Source of the DNA: an uncultured Candidatus Puniceispirillum sp.
GTDB lineage: Bacteria; Pseudomonadota; Alphaproteobacteria; Puniceispirillales; Puniceispirillaceae
Assembly (NCBI GenBank): GCA_905182545.1
Contig: CAJJBY010000009.1
Span: 62,001 to 126,000 of the forward strand
Length of the DNA stretch: 64,000 nucleotides
Direction: 5' to 3'
In this document: positions 29,420-38,580 of the stretch, piece by piece
How positions within the stretch are numbered: position 1 is the stretch's first letter
Layout of the letters: every line of letters begins with the position of its first letter
Made by a program: the position numbers and the translations under genes
Notes under the pieces: generated by a model
The model's database searches: none
The model's input: the letters and a program-made list of their open reading frames with translations, nothing else
Told to the model about the DNA's origin: nothing

Positions 29420-30445
29420 ATGAGTGCTAATCCTGTGATCTATAATCACGGCGAACTGGTTTCGCTTGACCCATTGGTCAATCTGCTTGCCGATGATATG
29501 AAAGCCGTCAATGCAATGATTTTGCAGCGGCTTGCCAGCGATGTGCCGTTGATCCCCAAACTGGCCGGACATTTGATTGCCGCTGGCGGTAAACGCATCC
29601 GCCCGATGATGACACTGGCTGGAGCGCAAATTGCCGGTGGCAGCGCGCATGCAGTGGGGCTGGCAACCGCCGTCGAATTCATCCATTCGGCAACGCTTCT
29701 TCATGATGATGTGATTGATGAATCAAATTTACGGCGTGGCCGCGATACGGCAAATGCGCTTTGGGGAAATGAAGCCTCGGTTCTGGTCGGTGATTTTCTG
29801 TTTGCCCGCGCCTTTGAATTAATGGTTGAGGCTGGTGATATTACGGTTCTTGGCCAGTTGGCAAACGCGTCGGCGCGGATCACTGAAGGCGAAATCAAAC
29901 AAATGACCATCGCTGGCATGCCCGACACGCCGCAAGATGCCTATTTCGATGTGATCACAGGCAAAACAGCAATTTTATTCGCCGCCGCCGCCGCCGCTGG
30001 AGCCAAGCTGGCAGGCGCAAATGATGATGATGTTGCGGTGATGCATGATTACGGGCTGCAGCTTGGGCTGGCATTCCAGATCATGGATGATGCAATGGAT
30101 TATGGCGTCAGCAGCAGTGCGATGGGCAAAAATACCGGCGATGATTTCATCGATCAGAAAATCACCCTTCCGATCATTCTGGCATGGCAGGATGGCGATG
30201 CAAATGACCGTGAATTCTGGCAACGCACAATGGGTGACGGCAATTTTGCCGATGACGATCTTGCCACCGCACAGGCCATTCTTGCCAGCCATGATGCCAT
30301 TGACCGTTCGATTGCGATTGCTGGCGATTATGCCAATGCCGCCATTGCCGCGCTGTCGCGGCTGTCATCACCCGATCAAAGCCAGATGCCCATCATCGCC
30401 GCGCTTAAGGCCGCCGCTAGGTTTTCAGCAGCGCGGCAAAATTAG
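29420..30445 (+). CDS. ispB: Polyprenyl diphosphate synthase (octaprenyl/decaprenyl type)
   Basis: Trans-prenyltransferase that makes the ubiquinone side chain. It has GKRIRPMMTL, the first aspartate motif LLHDDVIDESNLRRG, and the second motif FQIMDDAMDY. A KITLPIILA stretch is typical of the family end. At 341 residues it is normal. COQ9 and UbiK-like genes elsewhere in the window agree with ubiquinone synthesis. Chain length cannot be read from sequence alone. Confidence 0.93.
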   Translation: MSANPVIYNHGELVSLDPLVNLLADDMKAVNAMILQRLASDVPLIPKLAGHLIAAGGKRIRPMMTLAGAQIAGGSAHAVGLATAVEFIHSATLLHDDVIDESNLRRGRDTANALWGNEASVLVGDFLFARAFELMVEAGDITVLGQLANASARITEGEIKQMTIAGMPDTPQDAYFDVITGKTAILFAAAAAAGAKLAGANDDDVAVMHDYGLQLGLAFQIMDDAMDYGVSSSAMGKNTGDDFIDQKITLPIILAWQDGDANDREFWQRTMGDGNFADDDLATAQAILASHDAIDRSIAIAGDYANAAIAALSRLSSPDQSQMPIIAALKAAARFSAARQN

Positions 30446-30516
30446 TCACCCAATCACCCGCGCCCAATGATCTGCGCCTGATAAGGGGCGTCTTTTAACG
30501 CCATTTGTTTTACGGC

Positions 30517-30957
30517 TTATGCAAGCCGCGAAGCCGTGCGAGCAATATCGGTGGCGCGGTGCCGTGTTTGACGCGCCCAAAGGCTGTTTTCGGCTTCATT
30601 AGCCGCCCCATGCCAATTGCCACGATTAATCGCAGCGCGCATCCGCCTAAAACCGGCAAGACACGGCTTACCAAGATTAAATGTCATTGAAATAAGCGCT
30701 GCCTGCAGCGCCGGTGTTAAGCAGGCAAAACACGGATATAGATCATGGCAAATATTCAGCGTAATGATCAGATCATTGGCAAATAGATAGTCAATTTCAT
30801 CATCAGCAAGGCCGCGATCGGTAAGATTGCGACCAACCGCGATGGTTAATTTACCGCGCGTGTCGTAATAGGGGAATTGCCGCCACCCTTCATGGCGTTG
30901 CAACAGATCACGGCTGGCGTCAATGATATTCGACAGGGTTTCACGAGCTGCGGTCAT
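30517..30957 (-). CDS. Phage-type lysozyme, glycoside hydrolase family 24
   Basis: A 146-residue muramidase of the T4/P21 lysozyme family. The catalytic Glu is in DLLQRHEGWRQFPYYDTRGKLTIAVGRNLTDRG, with the downstream Asp/Thr region. LISMTFNLGKPCLAGFRRM and WARQTRHRATDIARTASRL match the second half. No signal peptide is seen, so release would need a holin or another route. It is probably a phage remnant or domesticated endolysin. A degraded S24 repressor fragment lies next to it and no other phage genes are near. Confidence 0.85.
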   Translation of the reverse strand: MTAARETLSNIIDASRDLLQRHEGWRQFPYYDTRGKLTIAVGRNLTDRGLADDEIDYLFANDLIITLNICHDLYPCFACLTPALQAALISMTFNLGKPCLAGFRRMRAAINRGNWHGAANEAENSLWARQTRHRATDIARTASRLA

Positions 30958-31062
30958 GCGGCTGGACCCGTTTGCTATTCAGGCTGGATTTGATTTGCGG
31001 CGCGATTTTTTCCACCGACCGCCCAACAACATTACCGCCAAGACCAATTTGCAGTCAGCCCC

Positions 31063-31238
31063 GCCCGCCACCGCCAGGTATTTTCATTCTTGATGATGGT
31101 ATTGGCCTTGTTGCCAAACGCATTGAGATTATTCCCAGCACCACACCGCTAATGGTTCGTATTTCCTTAGAAAATTCGGCCTATGGCAGTTACCAGCGGC
31201 GGATTGATGAGGTACATATCATCGGGCGTATGGTATAG
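31063..31238 (+). pseudogene. C-terminal fragment of an S24/LexA-like phage repressor
   Basis: The frame reads PPPPGIFILDDGIGLVAKRI, then ENSAYGSYQRRIDEVHIIGRM, ending in GRMV and a TAG. Family members end in a GRVVWFARRL-type motif; here the Trp TGG has become TAG, and the same frame continues LARRL and TAA. No helix-turn-helix or serine-lysine active-site part lies upstream, so this is only the last third. It sits beside the GH24 lysozyme gene and fits an eroded prophage. Confidence 0.65.
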
Positions 31239-31349
31239 CTTGCGCGTCGCCTGTAATTAAGCGTTTTTTAATTGAGCATTTTTAATTGGGTGTTTTCTTT
31301 CTTGCGCAAATGGCGCATGTCACATTTAACCAATAAGGGCGATCAGCAA

Positions 31350-32750
31350 ATGGCACGCCAATCCAACCGAAAGCCAAGCAAGAAACGGTCGGCAAAATCT
31401 AACCAGATGGCTGGCCGCCTGCCTCGCAATGCGCCGCCAATCGAGGTTACAATCAGCCATATAGGTGGGCGCGGCGACGGCATTGCCAAAGCGCTTTATA
31501 CCCATAATTACAGCGAGGCCGAACATGATGTATTTGTTCCGGCCAGCCTTCCGGGCGAACGCTTGTTAGTTCAGCCGCTTTCCCTGACTCCACAAGGAAT
31601 CAAGGCGCGCATTATCGAGCTATATACGCCGTCACCCGATCGCCATACACCGCGCTGCGATGCTTTTCCGGCATGTGGTGGATGCCGGTTTCAGCATTGG
31701 GATGAAACCAAAATCGGCAGCTGGAAAAGCGCCCTTGTTGCCAATTTCCTCGATCGTGCCAAAATCAAAGCTGGCACGATAAGGCCGCTTTACAGCTCGC
31801 CGCTGAAAAGCCGCCGACGCGCCAACTTCCATCTGAAATGCATTGCTGATGGGGCGATTGTCGGTTTTCGCGAACATATGGGTCAACATATTGTCAGCCC
31901 TGACGGCTGTGCTGTTCTTCACCCAAACCTGTTGGCACTGCAAGAAGCCTTGCAGGATTTTGCCAGCGCCCATCTTCCTGCTGGCTTTGCCGCAGATGCG
32001 CATGCCAACCTTCTTGACCGCAGCACCGGCAATGCAGAAGACAGCAATATCTGTCTCTATATTGAACCAATTTCAGGGGCGCGGCCTTGGAGTCCGGACA
32101 TGCTTGCAAAATTGGGCAATTGGGCAGCAAGCATAAGATTGGCACGGCTATCAGTTACCGATCATGGCAGTCCGATGACGCTTTTCGCCCCTGAAATTCC
32201 TGTGGTTCAATTTGGCAAGATTGGCGTTTCACCTCCTCCGGGTGCTTTTTTACAAGCCACCCGTGATGGCGAAACGATTTTACAAAATGCCATTGCTGAA
32301 ATCGCTGGATCAGCGCGCCAGATTGTCGATCTTTTTGCCGGATGCGGCACGCTTAGCCTGCCGCTGCTAGATAATATTGCCAATCTTCTGGCCGTTGAGC
32401 AAAGCGAGGATGCCCTTGCTGCGTTGAAATTTGGCGTTGACGCCACAGGCATTGGCGGGCAGGTAAAGACCGCCAGCCGCAATTTGTTTGACGCGCCGTT
32501 AATGCCTGATGAGTTGGAAGGTTTTGACATGGCCATTCTTGACCCGCCTCGAAGCGGCGCTGCTGCACAATGCCAGATGCTGGCGCAATCCGGCATTGCA
32601 ACAATCGCGATGGTGTCATGCAATCCGGCAAGCTTTGCGCGGGATGCGGCCATTTTGACAGAAAGCGGGTTTCAGCTTGAATGGGTTCAAGTCATTGATC
32701 AATTCTCATTTAGCAATCATCTTGAGCTGATTGGCGCTTTCCGCCGCTAG
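31350..32750 (+). CDS. Class I SAM-dependent 23S rRNA/tRNA (uracil-5-) methyltransferase
   Basis: RlmC/RlmD/TrmA-type m5U methyltransferase. An N-terminal TRAM domain has VTISHIGGRGDGIAKALY. The Fe-S cysteine set is CDAFPACGGCRFQHW. The SAM motif follows in VDLFAGCGTLSLPLL, then LDPPRSGA and the catalytic Cys in IAMVSCNPASFARD. The basic leader (NRKPSKKRSAKSN) before the TRAM domain is unusual in length. The ATG at 31350 is chosen because the 26 residues before it have no family match. Which RNA position is methylated cannot be told. Confidence 0.9.
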   Translation: MARQSNRKPSKKRSAKSNQMAGRLPRNAPPIEVTISHIGGRGDGIAKALYTHNYSEAEHDVFVPASLPGERLLVQPLSLTPQGIKARIIELYTPSPDRHTPRCDAFPACGGCRFQHWDETKIGSWKSALVANFLDRAKIKAGTIRPLYSSPLKSRRRANFHLKCIADGAIVGFREHMGQHIVSPDGCAVLHPNLLALQEALQDFASAHLPAGFAADAHANLLDRSTGNAEDSNICLYIEPISGARPWSPDMLAKLGNWAASIRLARLSVTDHGSPMTLFAPEIPVVQFGKIGVSPPPGAFLQATRDGETILQNAIAEIAGSARQIVDLFAGCGTLSLPLLDNIANLLAVEQSEDALAALKFGVDATGIGGQVKTASRNLFDAPLMPDELEGFDMAILDPPRSGAAAQCQMLAQSGIATIAMVSCNPASFARDAAILTESGFQLEWVQVIDQFSFSNHLELIGAFRR

Positions 32751-32875
32751 CACTGATCACTCGCACCGATCACCGGCACCGTCTCAAATCTTGGCCAAGC
32801 CACACCTTTGCCAAAGTTGATTTTGCCAAAAACGGGTTTGCCAAAATCGGCCTTAAAGCGCATGATATTACGATG

Positions 32876-33115
32876 ATGATCAAGCGATCCATGACCATTC
32901 ACGGACACCGGACAAGCGTGTCATTGGAACAGCCTTTTTGGGACGTGCTGCAGGATATTGCAGCCAGTCGTGGGCAATCAATTGCCAGCCTTGTGCAAAA
33001 TATTGACCGCAAACGTGATGGCGGGCTGTCATCGGCCTTGCGGCTATTCGTTCTGGCCGAATTAAAAAAAGAAACTGCCGCTGTTAAGACAGATATAAAG
33101 CCGCTGGATCACTAG
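32876..33115 (+). CDS. Ribbon-helix-helix (RHH_4) DNA-binding protein
   Basis: A 79-residue protein with a beta strand SMTIHGHRTSVSLEQPFWDVL and two helices, ending LSSALRLFVLAELKK. It matches the RHH_4-type proteins common in Alphaproteobacteria. Arc-type fold proteins usually bind DNA as dimers. No partner toxin is next to it, so it is unlikely to be an antitoxin. Confidence 0.78.
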   Translation: MIKRSMTIHGHRTSVSLEQPFWDVLQDIAASRGQSIASLVQNIDRKRDGGLSSALRLFVLAELKKETAAVKTDIKPLDH

Positions 33116-33199
33116 CCTTTTTGGGATTATAAGTCGTTTGGGTTGGCATTTTAGTGCCGCAGATAAACGAGTCCTGCGAATAGATAGGAACCATCGCAT

Positions 33200-33922
33200 A
33201 TGCATATCGCAATTCTTTTGGCGGGTCATACCAACAAGGCGATGCCCCAGCGCTTTCATGATTATAATGATATGTTCAGCGATCTTTTTGCCAGCCTTCC
33301 AGTCGGCAAGAATTTCCGATTTACCACATTGGCAGTGGTCGATGACGTGTTTCCAGCGCAAATTGACGATTATGACGGCTATCTTGTTTCCGGTTCCGCC
33401 TATGGTGTTTATGACGATGCGCCATTCATTCTGAAATTAATGGATTTTCTGCGCCAGATCTATGCTGCCAAAAAGCCGCTTGCCGGCGTTTGTTTCGGTC
33501 ATCAGATCATTGCTCATGCGCTTGGCGGCCATGCCCGCAAATGGGATAAAGGCTGGGGTCTTGGCGTCAAGGAACTGGCCTTAACCGACCTTCCAGATTG
33601 GATTGAAACCAGCCGTGACAAAATCAATCTGATTCATGTTCATCAAGATCAGGTGACCAGCCTTCCCGATGGGGCACGGCGCATTGCCAGCGCCAACCAT
33701 TGCGCAAATGCTGCTTTTGTTATCGGGGATGATGTTTTTGCCATTCAGGGTCATCCCGAATTTGACGCTGACTATACCGATGCGCTTTCCAACCTGCTTG
33801 TTGATAGGGCCGGTGCCGATTGCGTCAATGAAAGTCGTCAATCGCTTGCCACACCGCATGATGGCAAATTGGTTGCAAGCTGGATTTTAGCGTTTTTTGC
33901 CAAACATGCGCCAACAGGATAA
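33200..33922 (+). CDS. Class I glutamine amidotransferase domain protein
   Basis: A 240-residue stand-alone amidotransferase related to GuaA-type domains. Catalytic Cys is in LAGVCFGHQIIAHALGG and the His-Glu pair is in AIQGHPEFDADYTDAL. It begins MHIAILLAGHTNKAMPQRFHDY and contains HVHQDQVTSLPDGA. Partner synthetase or ligase genes are not adjacent, so the acceptor is unknown. gamma-glutamyl hydrolase-like or amine-degrading roles are known for similar proteins. Confidence 0.85.
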   Translation: MHIAILLAGHTNKAMPQRFHDYNDMFSDLFASLPVGKNFRFTTLAVVDDVFPAQIDDYDGYLVSGSAYGVYDDAPFILKLMDFLRQIYAAKKPLAGVCFGHQIIAHALGGHARKWDKGWGLGVKELALTDLPDWIETSRDKINLIHVHQDQVTSLPDGARRIASANHCANAAFVIGDDVFAIQGHPEFDADYTDALSNLLVDRAGADCVNESRQSLATPHDGKLVASWILAFFAKHAPTG

Positions 33923-33983
33923 TCGCATTTGCGGGTGATCGGCGTAATTTGCTACCTGGCACCAAACCAAAAGGAATAATCGC

Positions 33984-35986
33984 ATGTCACTTGTAATCGG
34001 CCTTGATACTGGCGGCACCTACACTGATGCGGCGCTTCTTGATGTTGATCGCGGCGTTGTTTTAGCAACCGGCAAGGCGCTGACCACACGCGATGATTTG
34101 TCGGTTGGTCTTGGCGGTGCCATTGCCAAAGTTCTTGCCAATTTTGACGGTACGCCAGATGATATCAAGATGGTGTCGCTGTCGACAACGCTTGCCACCA
34201 ACGCTGTTGTTGAGGGTGTTGGCGGACGCGTTGGCTTGTTTTTGATCGGATTTGACGAGGCTGCGCTTGAACGCGCCGATCTGGCGCGCGCCCTTGGACA
34301 GGATCCGGTCTATTTCATCAATGGCGGCCATCGCCCCGATGGCGGCATTCAAGCACCATTAGACATTGCCGCACTCGATGCTGCCGCGCATAAGCTGAAA
34401 TCCGAAGTCTCGGCCTTTGCGGTTGCTGGTCATTTTGCCACGCGAAACCCACTTCATGAGACTGAAACCCGCGATTTGCTTCGTGAAATAACCGGCCTTC
34501 CCATCACCTGCAGCCATGAATTATCTTCATCGCTTGGTGGGCCGCGACGCGCCCTGACCGCGGTGTTGAATGCCCGCCTGATCAATCTTTTGGAACGGCT
34601 AATTACCGCCACGCAAAACATCATGTCACAACAAGGCCTGACTTGCCCGCTGATGGTGGTCAAGGGTGATGGCTCGCTGCTTCAGGCCGATTTTGCCCTG
34701 TCGCGTCCGGTTGAAACCGTTTTGTCGGGCCCAGCCGCCAGCCTTTCCGGCGCGGCGTTTCTGGCTGGTGCAAAATCAGCCTTGATTGCCGATATTGGCG
34801 GCACCACAACCGATATTGCCTTTTTGCATAATGGCACGCCACGCTTGAAAAAAGACGGTGCCTTTGTTGGCGGCTGGCAAACAATGGTCGAGGCCGCCGA
34901 GATACGAACCTACGGACTTGGTGGCGACAGCGAGGTCATGCCAATCTTGCGCGGCAGAACGGGCGGGCTTACCCTTGGCCCAAGACGGGCAACGCCGCTG
35001 TCCTTGCTGGCGCTGCGCTGGCCGACATTAAAGGACCTTCTTTCCCGCCAGCTTGATCTGGCCGTGCCAATGGCCACTGATGCGCGTTTCGTCTTTCCGA
35101 TCATGCCTGATGGCGTTCCACAATGGCTTACGCGTTCGGAAATCAGGCTTGCCAAGAAAGCCATTGCCGTTGGCCCCGCGCCGGTTGCTGAACTGGCGGC
35201 AACGCAATTGGCGCTTGGCGCGGTTGACCGATTGATCAGCCGCGGGCTTCTTGGCCTGTCCAGCTTTACCCCGACCGATGCTGCGCATGTCTCGGGTGCC
35301 TTTACCGAATTTGACGATGAGGCTGCCATGCTTGGCGCAAAATTAATGGCACGCCAGCGCAATGGGGCCGGCATTGCAATTGCGACAACACCGCTAGATC
35401 TTGCCGAACTGGCTCTTGATGAATTGCACCGGCGATCGGCTTTGGCACTGACGGATGCCGCCTTGGCGCATGAAGGCGGCGGCGAAGCGGCAATTTCCAG
35501 CAATCCGCTTCTGGCACAATCATTTCGCAAAACACCGGCAATAACGACCAGCTTGTCTCGGTTGGGGTAAAATTAAATACTGATCTAATTGCGCTTGGCG
35601 CATCAGCCGCCACCCATTACCCTCCAATCGCCAACGCGATGGGGGTTGTGCTGACGGTTCCTAATCATGCCGATGTTGCTGGCGCGGTTGGCGCAGCGGC
35701 CGGATCGGTTCGCCAGCGGGTGATGGTTTCGATTACCCAGCCTGCCGAAACAAAATTCCGCATTCATCTTGCCGATGGCCCAATTGATAAATCCAGCCTT
35801 GATGACGCGCTTGCCACCGCACGGATTGCGGCAAAACAGCTTGCAGAAGCGCGCGCCAAAAGCGCCGGTGCCACCAAAATTGATCTTCATCTTGAAGAAG
35901 ACATAAAGCTGGTGCCATTATCATCGAATAAGGACTTGTTTATCGAGGCGCTTATCTATGCCACCGCCAAAGGCCGCGCAATTTAG
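33984..35986 (+). CDS. HyuA-like hydantoinase/oxoprolinase family protein (frame broken)
   Basis: ATP-dependent hydantoinase/5-oxoprolinase A-type protein. The main ORF starts SLVIGLDTGGTYTDAALLD (ASKHA nucleotide fold), has LSTTLATNAVVEGVGGRVG, MVVKGDGSL, GPAASLSGAAFLAGAKSALIADIGGTTTDIAF and stops at 35570. The -1 frame reads NTGNNDQLVSVGVKLNTDLIALG into AMGVVLTVPNHADVAGAVGAAAG and ends at 35986. A lost A in CGCAAAACACC around 35530 joins them to about 667 residues, normal for HyuA. No HyuB partner gene follows, so function as a stand-alone enzyme is uncertain. Confidence 0.82.
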
Positions 35987-36059
35987 GCCCCACGCGCGCT
36001 AGAGCAAACGCTGGCGCATCACATCACCACCATCAAGATCAACCGTTGCATATGTAGAG

Positions 36060-36206
36060 CAGTTGGTACCATTCACTGATCGTTGGCTGGCAACTGGCAA
36101 AGGCTACCATATCGTATCCGATGCATGCAGGCCACATCGAGAAGTAGATGAGTTCGCAGGATGGTTGGCGGATGAGTTAGTATTTGAAGCTGCTTCATCT
36201 TCATAA
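36060..36206 (+). pseudogene. LysR-type regulator C-terminal remnant
   Basis: The frame reads LVPFTDRWLATGKGYHIVSD, then PHREVDEFAGWLADELV before a TAA. This matches the very end of GcvA-like LysR effector domains, where a GYYLV-type strand is followed by a final FRDWLL-type helix. Nothing upstream in the same frame is recognisable. A tRNA gene lies 50 bp away, so an integration or deletion at the tRNA may have truncated it. Confidence 0.55.
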
Positions 36207-36256
36207 ACGGCTGTGGCCACGCAATCTTCGTGACAGACGATCCAAAATGCAAGGGT

Positions 36257-36333
36257 TGGTGGGCCCGGCAGGACTCGAACCTGCAACAACACGGTTATGA
36301 GCCGTGGGTTCTAACCAATTGAACTACAGGCCC
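36257..36333 (-). tRNA. tRNA with anticodon CAT (Ile2 or Met)
   Basis: The minus-strand sequence starts GGGCCTG, pairs with CGGGCCC, and ends ACCA, so CCA is encoded. The D arm is GTTC/GAAC, the anticodon stem is CACGG/CCGTG with loop CTCATAA, and the T arm is GCAGG-TTCGAGT-CCTGC. The anticodon CAT means elongator Met, or Ile2 if TilS converts C34 to lysidine. The GGGCCT acceptor resembles Ile2 more than Met, but I cannot settle it. Confidence 0.93.
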
Positions 36334-36429
36334 CACCCCTTTGGCGGGTCGATGACAAGCGCTAACGCCAGCCCCTTTCCCCGCAACAGATATATTCACG
36401 GCGCGCCCCATCAGGCATGCCGTATAAAC

Positions 36430-38470
36430 CTAGCTTTCGAGAAAGCTACGCAATTTACGCGACCGTGACGGATGCTTTAGCTTGCGAAGCGCCTTGGCCT
36501 CGATTTGCCGGATACGTTCGCGCGTTACGCTAAATTGCTGGCCAACTTCTTCCAACGTGTGATCGGTATTCATGCCAATGCCAAACCGCATGCGCAAGAC
36601 GCGTTCTTCACGCGCTGTCAGGCTGGCCAGAACACGCGTTGTGGTTTCGCGCAAATTGGCATGGATGGCGGCGTCAAGCGGTTGCACAGCATTTTTATCT
36701 TCGATGAAATCACCAAGATGGCTGTCTTCCTCATCACCAATTGGGGTTTCAAGACTGATTGGCTCTTTGGCAATCTTCAAAACCTTACGGACTTTATCAA
36801 TCGGCATAGACAGTTTTTCAGCAAGCTCTTCGGGTGTTGGCTCACGACCAATTTCATGCAGCATCTGGCGCGATGTACGAACCAGCTTGTTGATTGTTTC
36901 GATCATATGAACCGGAATCCGGATCGTGCGCGCCTGATCTGCAATCGAGCGCGTGATGGCCTGTCTAATCCACCATGTTGCATAGGTCGAAAATTTATAG
37001 CCACGCCGATATTCAAATTTATCAACCGCCTTCATCAGGCCGATGTTGCCCTCTTGAATAAGATCGAGAAATTGTAGGCCGCGATTGGTGTATTTCTTGG
37101 CAATCGAAATCACCAGCCGCAAATTGGCTTCGACCATTTCTTTTTTAGCGCGCGCTGCTTCGCGCTGGCCACGCTGGATGGTTTGGATCACTTCACGGAA
37201 TTCAGGAACCGACAGACCAATATCATCAACAACAAGCTTGATTTTGTCGCGCAGTTCGGCAATTTCATCAGCACTATTGGTCAACAGCTTTTTCCAGGCC
37301 TTGTTGTTAAAGCCAGTGCCAGGCCAATCGTCACAAATCTCGCGGCCGTTCCATGCACCAATCATCTGAACGCGGGTTACGCCATTATCGGTGGCAAGGC
37401 GCATCAGGCGGCCTTCAACCTGGGTAACATGCCGGTTCAGGGTAAAGACTTGCTCGCTCAAGGCTTCAATCCGGTTCGGGTTGAAAATCACCCCTTCCAT
37501 CAATTCACACAGCTTGACTTTAATCTCAAAATGCGTGGTTTCGCTTTTTTGGACAAGCGGCTGTTCCTTGGCCATACGGGCAAGGCGACGATCCTGGCTT
37601 TTGACAAAGGCCTTATAGGTTGTGCCAACTTCGTCAAGAAGCGCCATCACATCATCACGAACGGCATCTTCCAGCGCGGCAAGCGATAGGTTCAGATCGT
37701 CATTTTCATCATTATCATTGTGCGAGTCACGGGTTGATGTGTCGGTATCGCTATCCCGACTTTCATCATCCTCATCTTCGTCTTCTTCTTCTTCTTCGTC
37801 TTCAATTTCTTCTTCTTCGTCTTCGAGGTCTATCCTCGAGGTCATTATCAGGAATGTCATCGCCGAGAGGGTTGACGGTGTTCTGGTCGATCAGCGGGTT
37901 ACCGTTAATTTTGGCGTAAGTGGCTTCAAGATCGATAATATCGCGAAGCGGAACAACGCCATCGGCAATCTGGTCACGCCAATGCATCAAGGCGCGAATG
38001 GTCAATGGTGATTCACAAATGCCACCAATCATCATTTCACGGCCAGCTTCGATCCGTTTGGCAATGGCAATTTCGCCCTCGCGCGATAACAGCTCGACAC
38101 TACCCATTTCGCGGAGATACATCCGCACCGGATCATCGGTACCCGATACATCACTATCGGACAGATTGCCTGCGGCGCGGCCTTCTTCGGTTGCCTCGTC
38201 ATCACTGTCGCTTTCAGCGCTATCAATAACTGAAACGCCCATCTCGTTCAAAGATGACATCACATCATCAATCTGTTCGGATGTGTAATCTTCGGCAGGG
38301 AGCGCCGCGTTCAGCTCGTCATGCGTAACAAAACCGCGTTCCTTGCCAAGCTTCATCAAGGTTTTGATGGTTTGCTGAGCTGCGTCGAGGCTGGCCGCTT
38401 CGGCTGCTTCTGGCGTGTTCTGCTCAGGTTCGGCTTGTTTTTTTGCTTTACTGGCCATTTTGTTGCTCAT
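36430..38470 (-). CDS. rpoD: RNA polymerase sigma factor RpoD (frame broken in acidic spacer)
   Basis: Primary sigma-70. The N-terminal ORF has region 1.1 ([21 protein letters not shown]), region 1.2 ([22 protein letters not shown]) and ends in RPRRRRRRN. The other ORF, in the +1 frame, continues with an acidic spacer ([20 protein letters not shown]), region 2 ([39 protein letters not shown] and [15 protein letters not shown]), region 3 and region 4 ([26 protein letters not shown]). Removing one base near 37832 joins them as [11 protein letters not shown]. The start is uncertain; ATGs lie at 38527, 38470 and 38458. dnaG is just upstream. Confidence 0.92.
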
Positions 38471-38580
38471 ATTCCTGTCCGGCTGCGCACCCAACCGAAT
38501 GCGCTTGACCCGGTGTTGTTGCATCAAATGTCATTTACCTGCCATTTCGGCAAAGCCTGTGGGCAGAGGCCCGGTATTAT

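Noticed and set aside
32876-33922. RHH protein plus amidotransferase as a toxin-antitoxin pair
   Set aside because: The second gene is a clear class I amidotransferase with intact catalytic residues, separated by 84 bp, and not a toxin family.
36428-36450. Hairpin AGCTTTC/GAAAGCT at the rpoD stop as a terminator
   Set aside because: Short stem inside the coding end with no T run after it.
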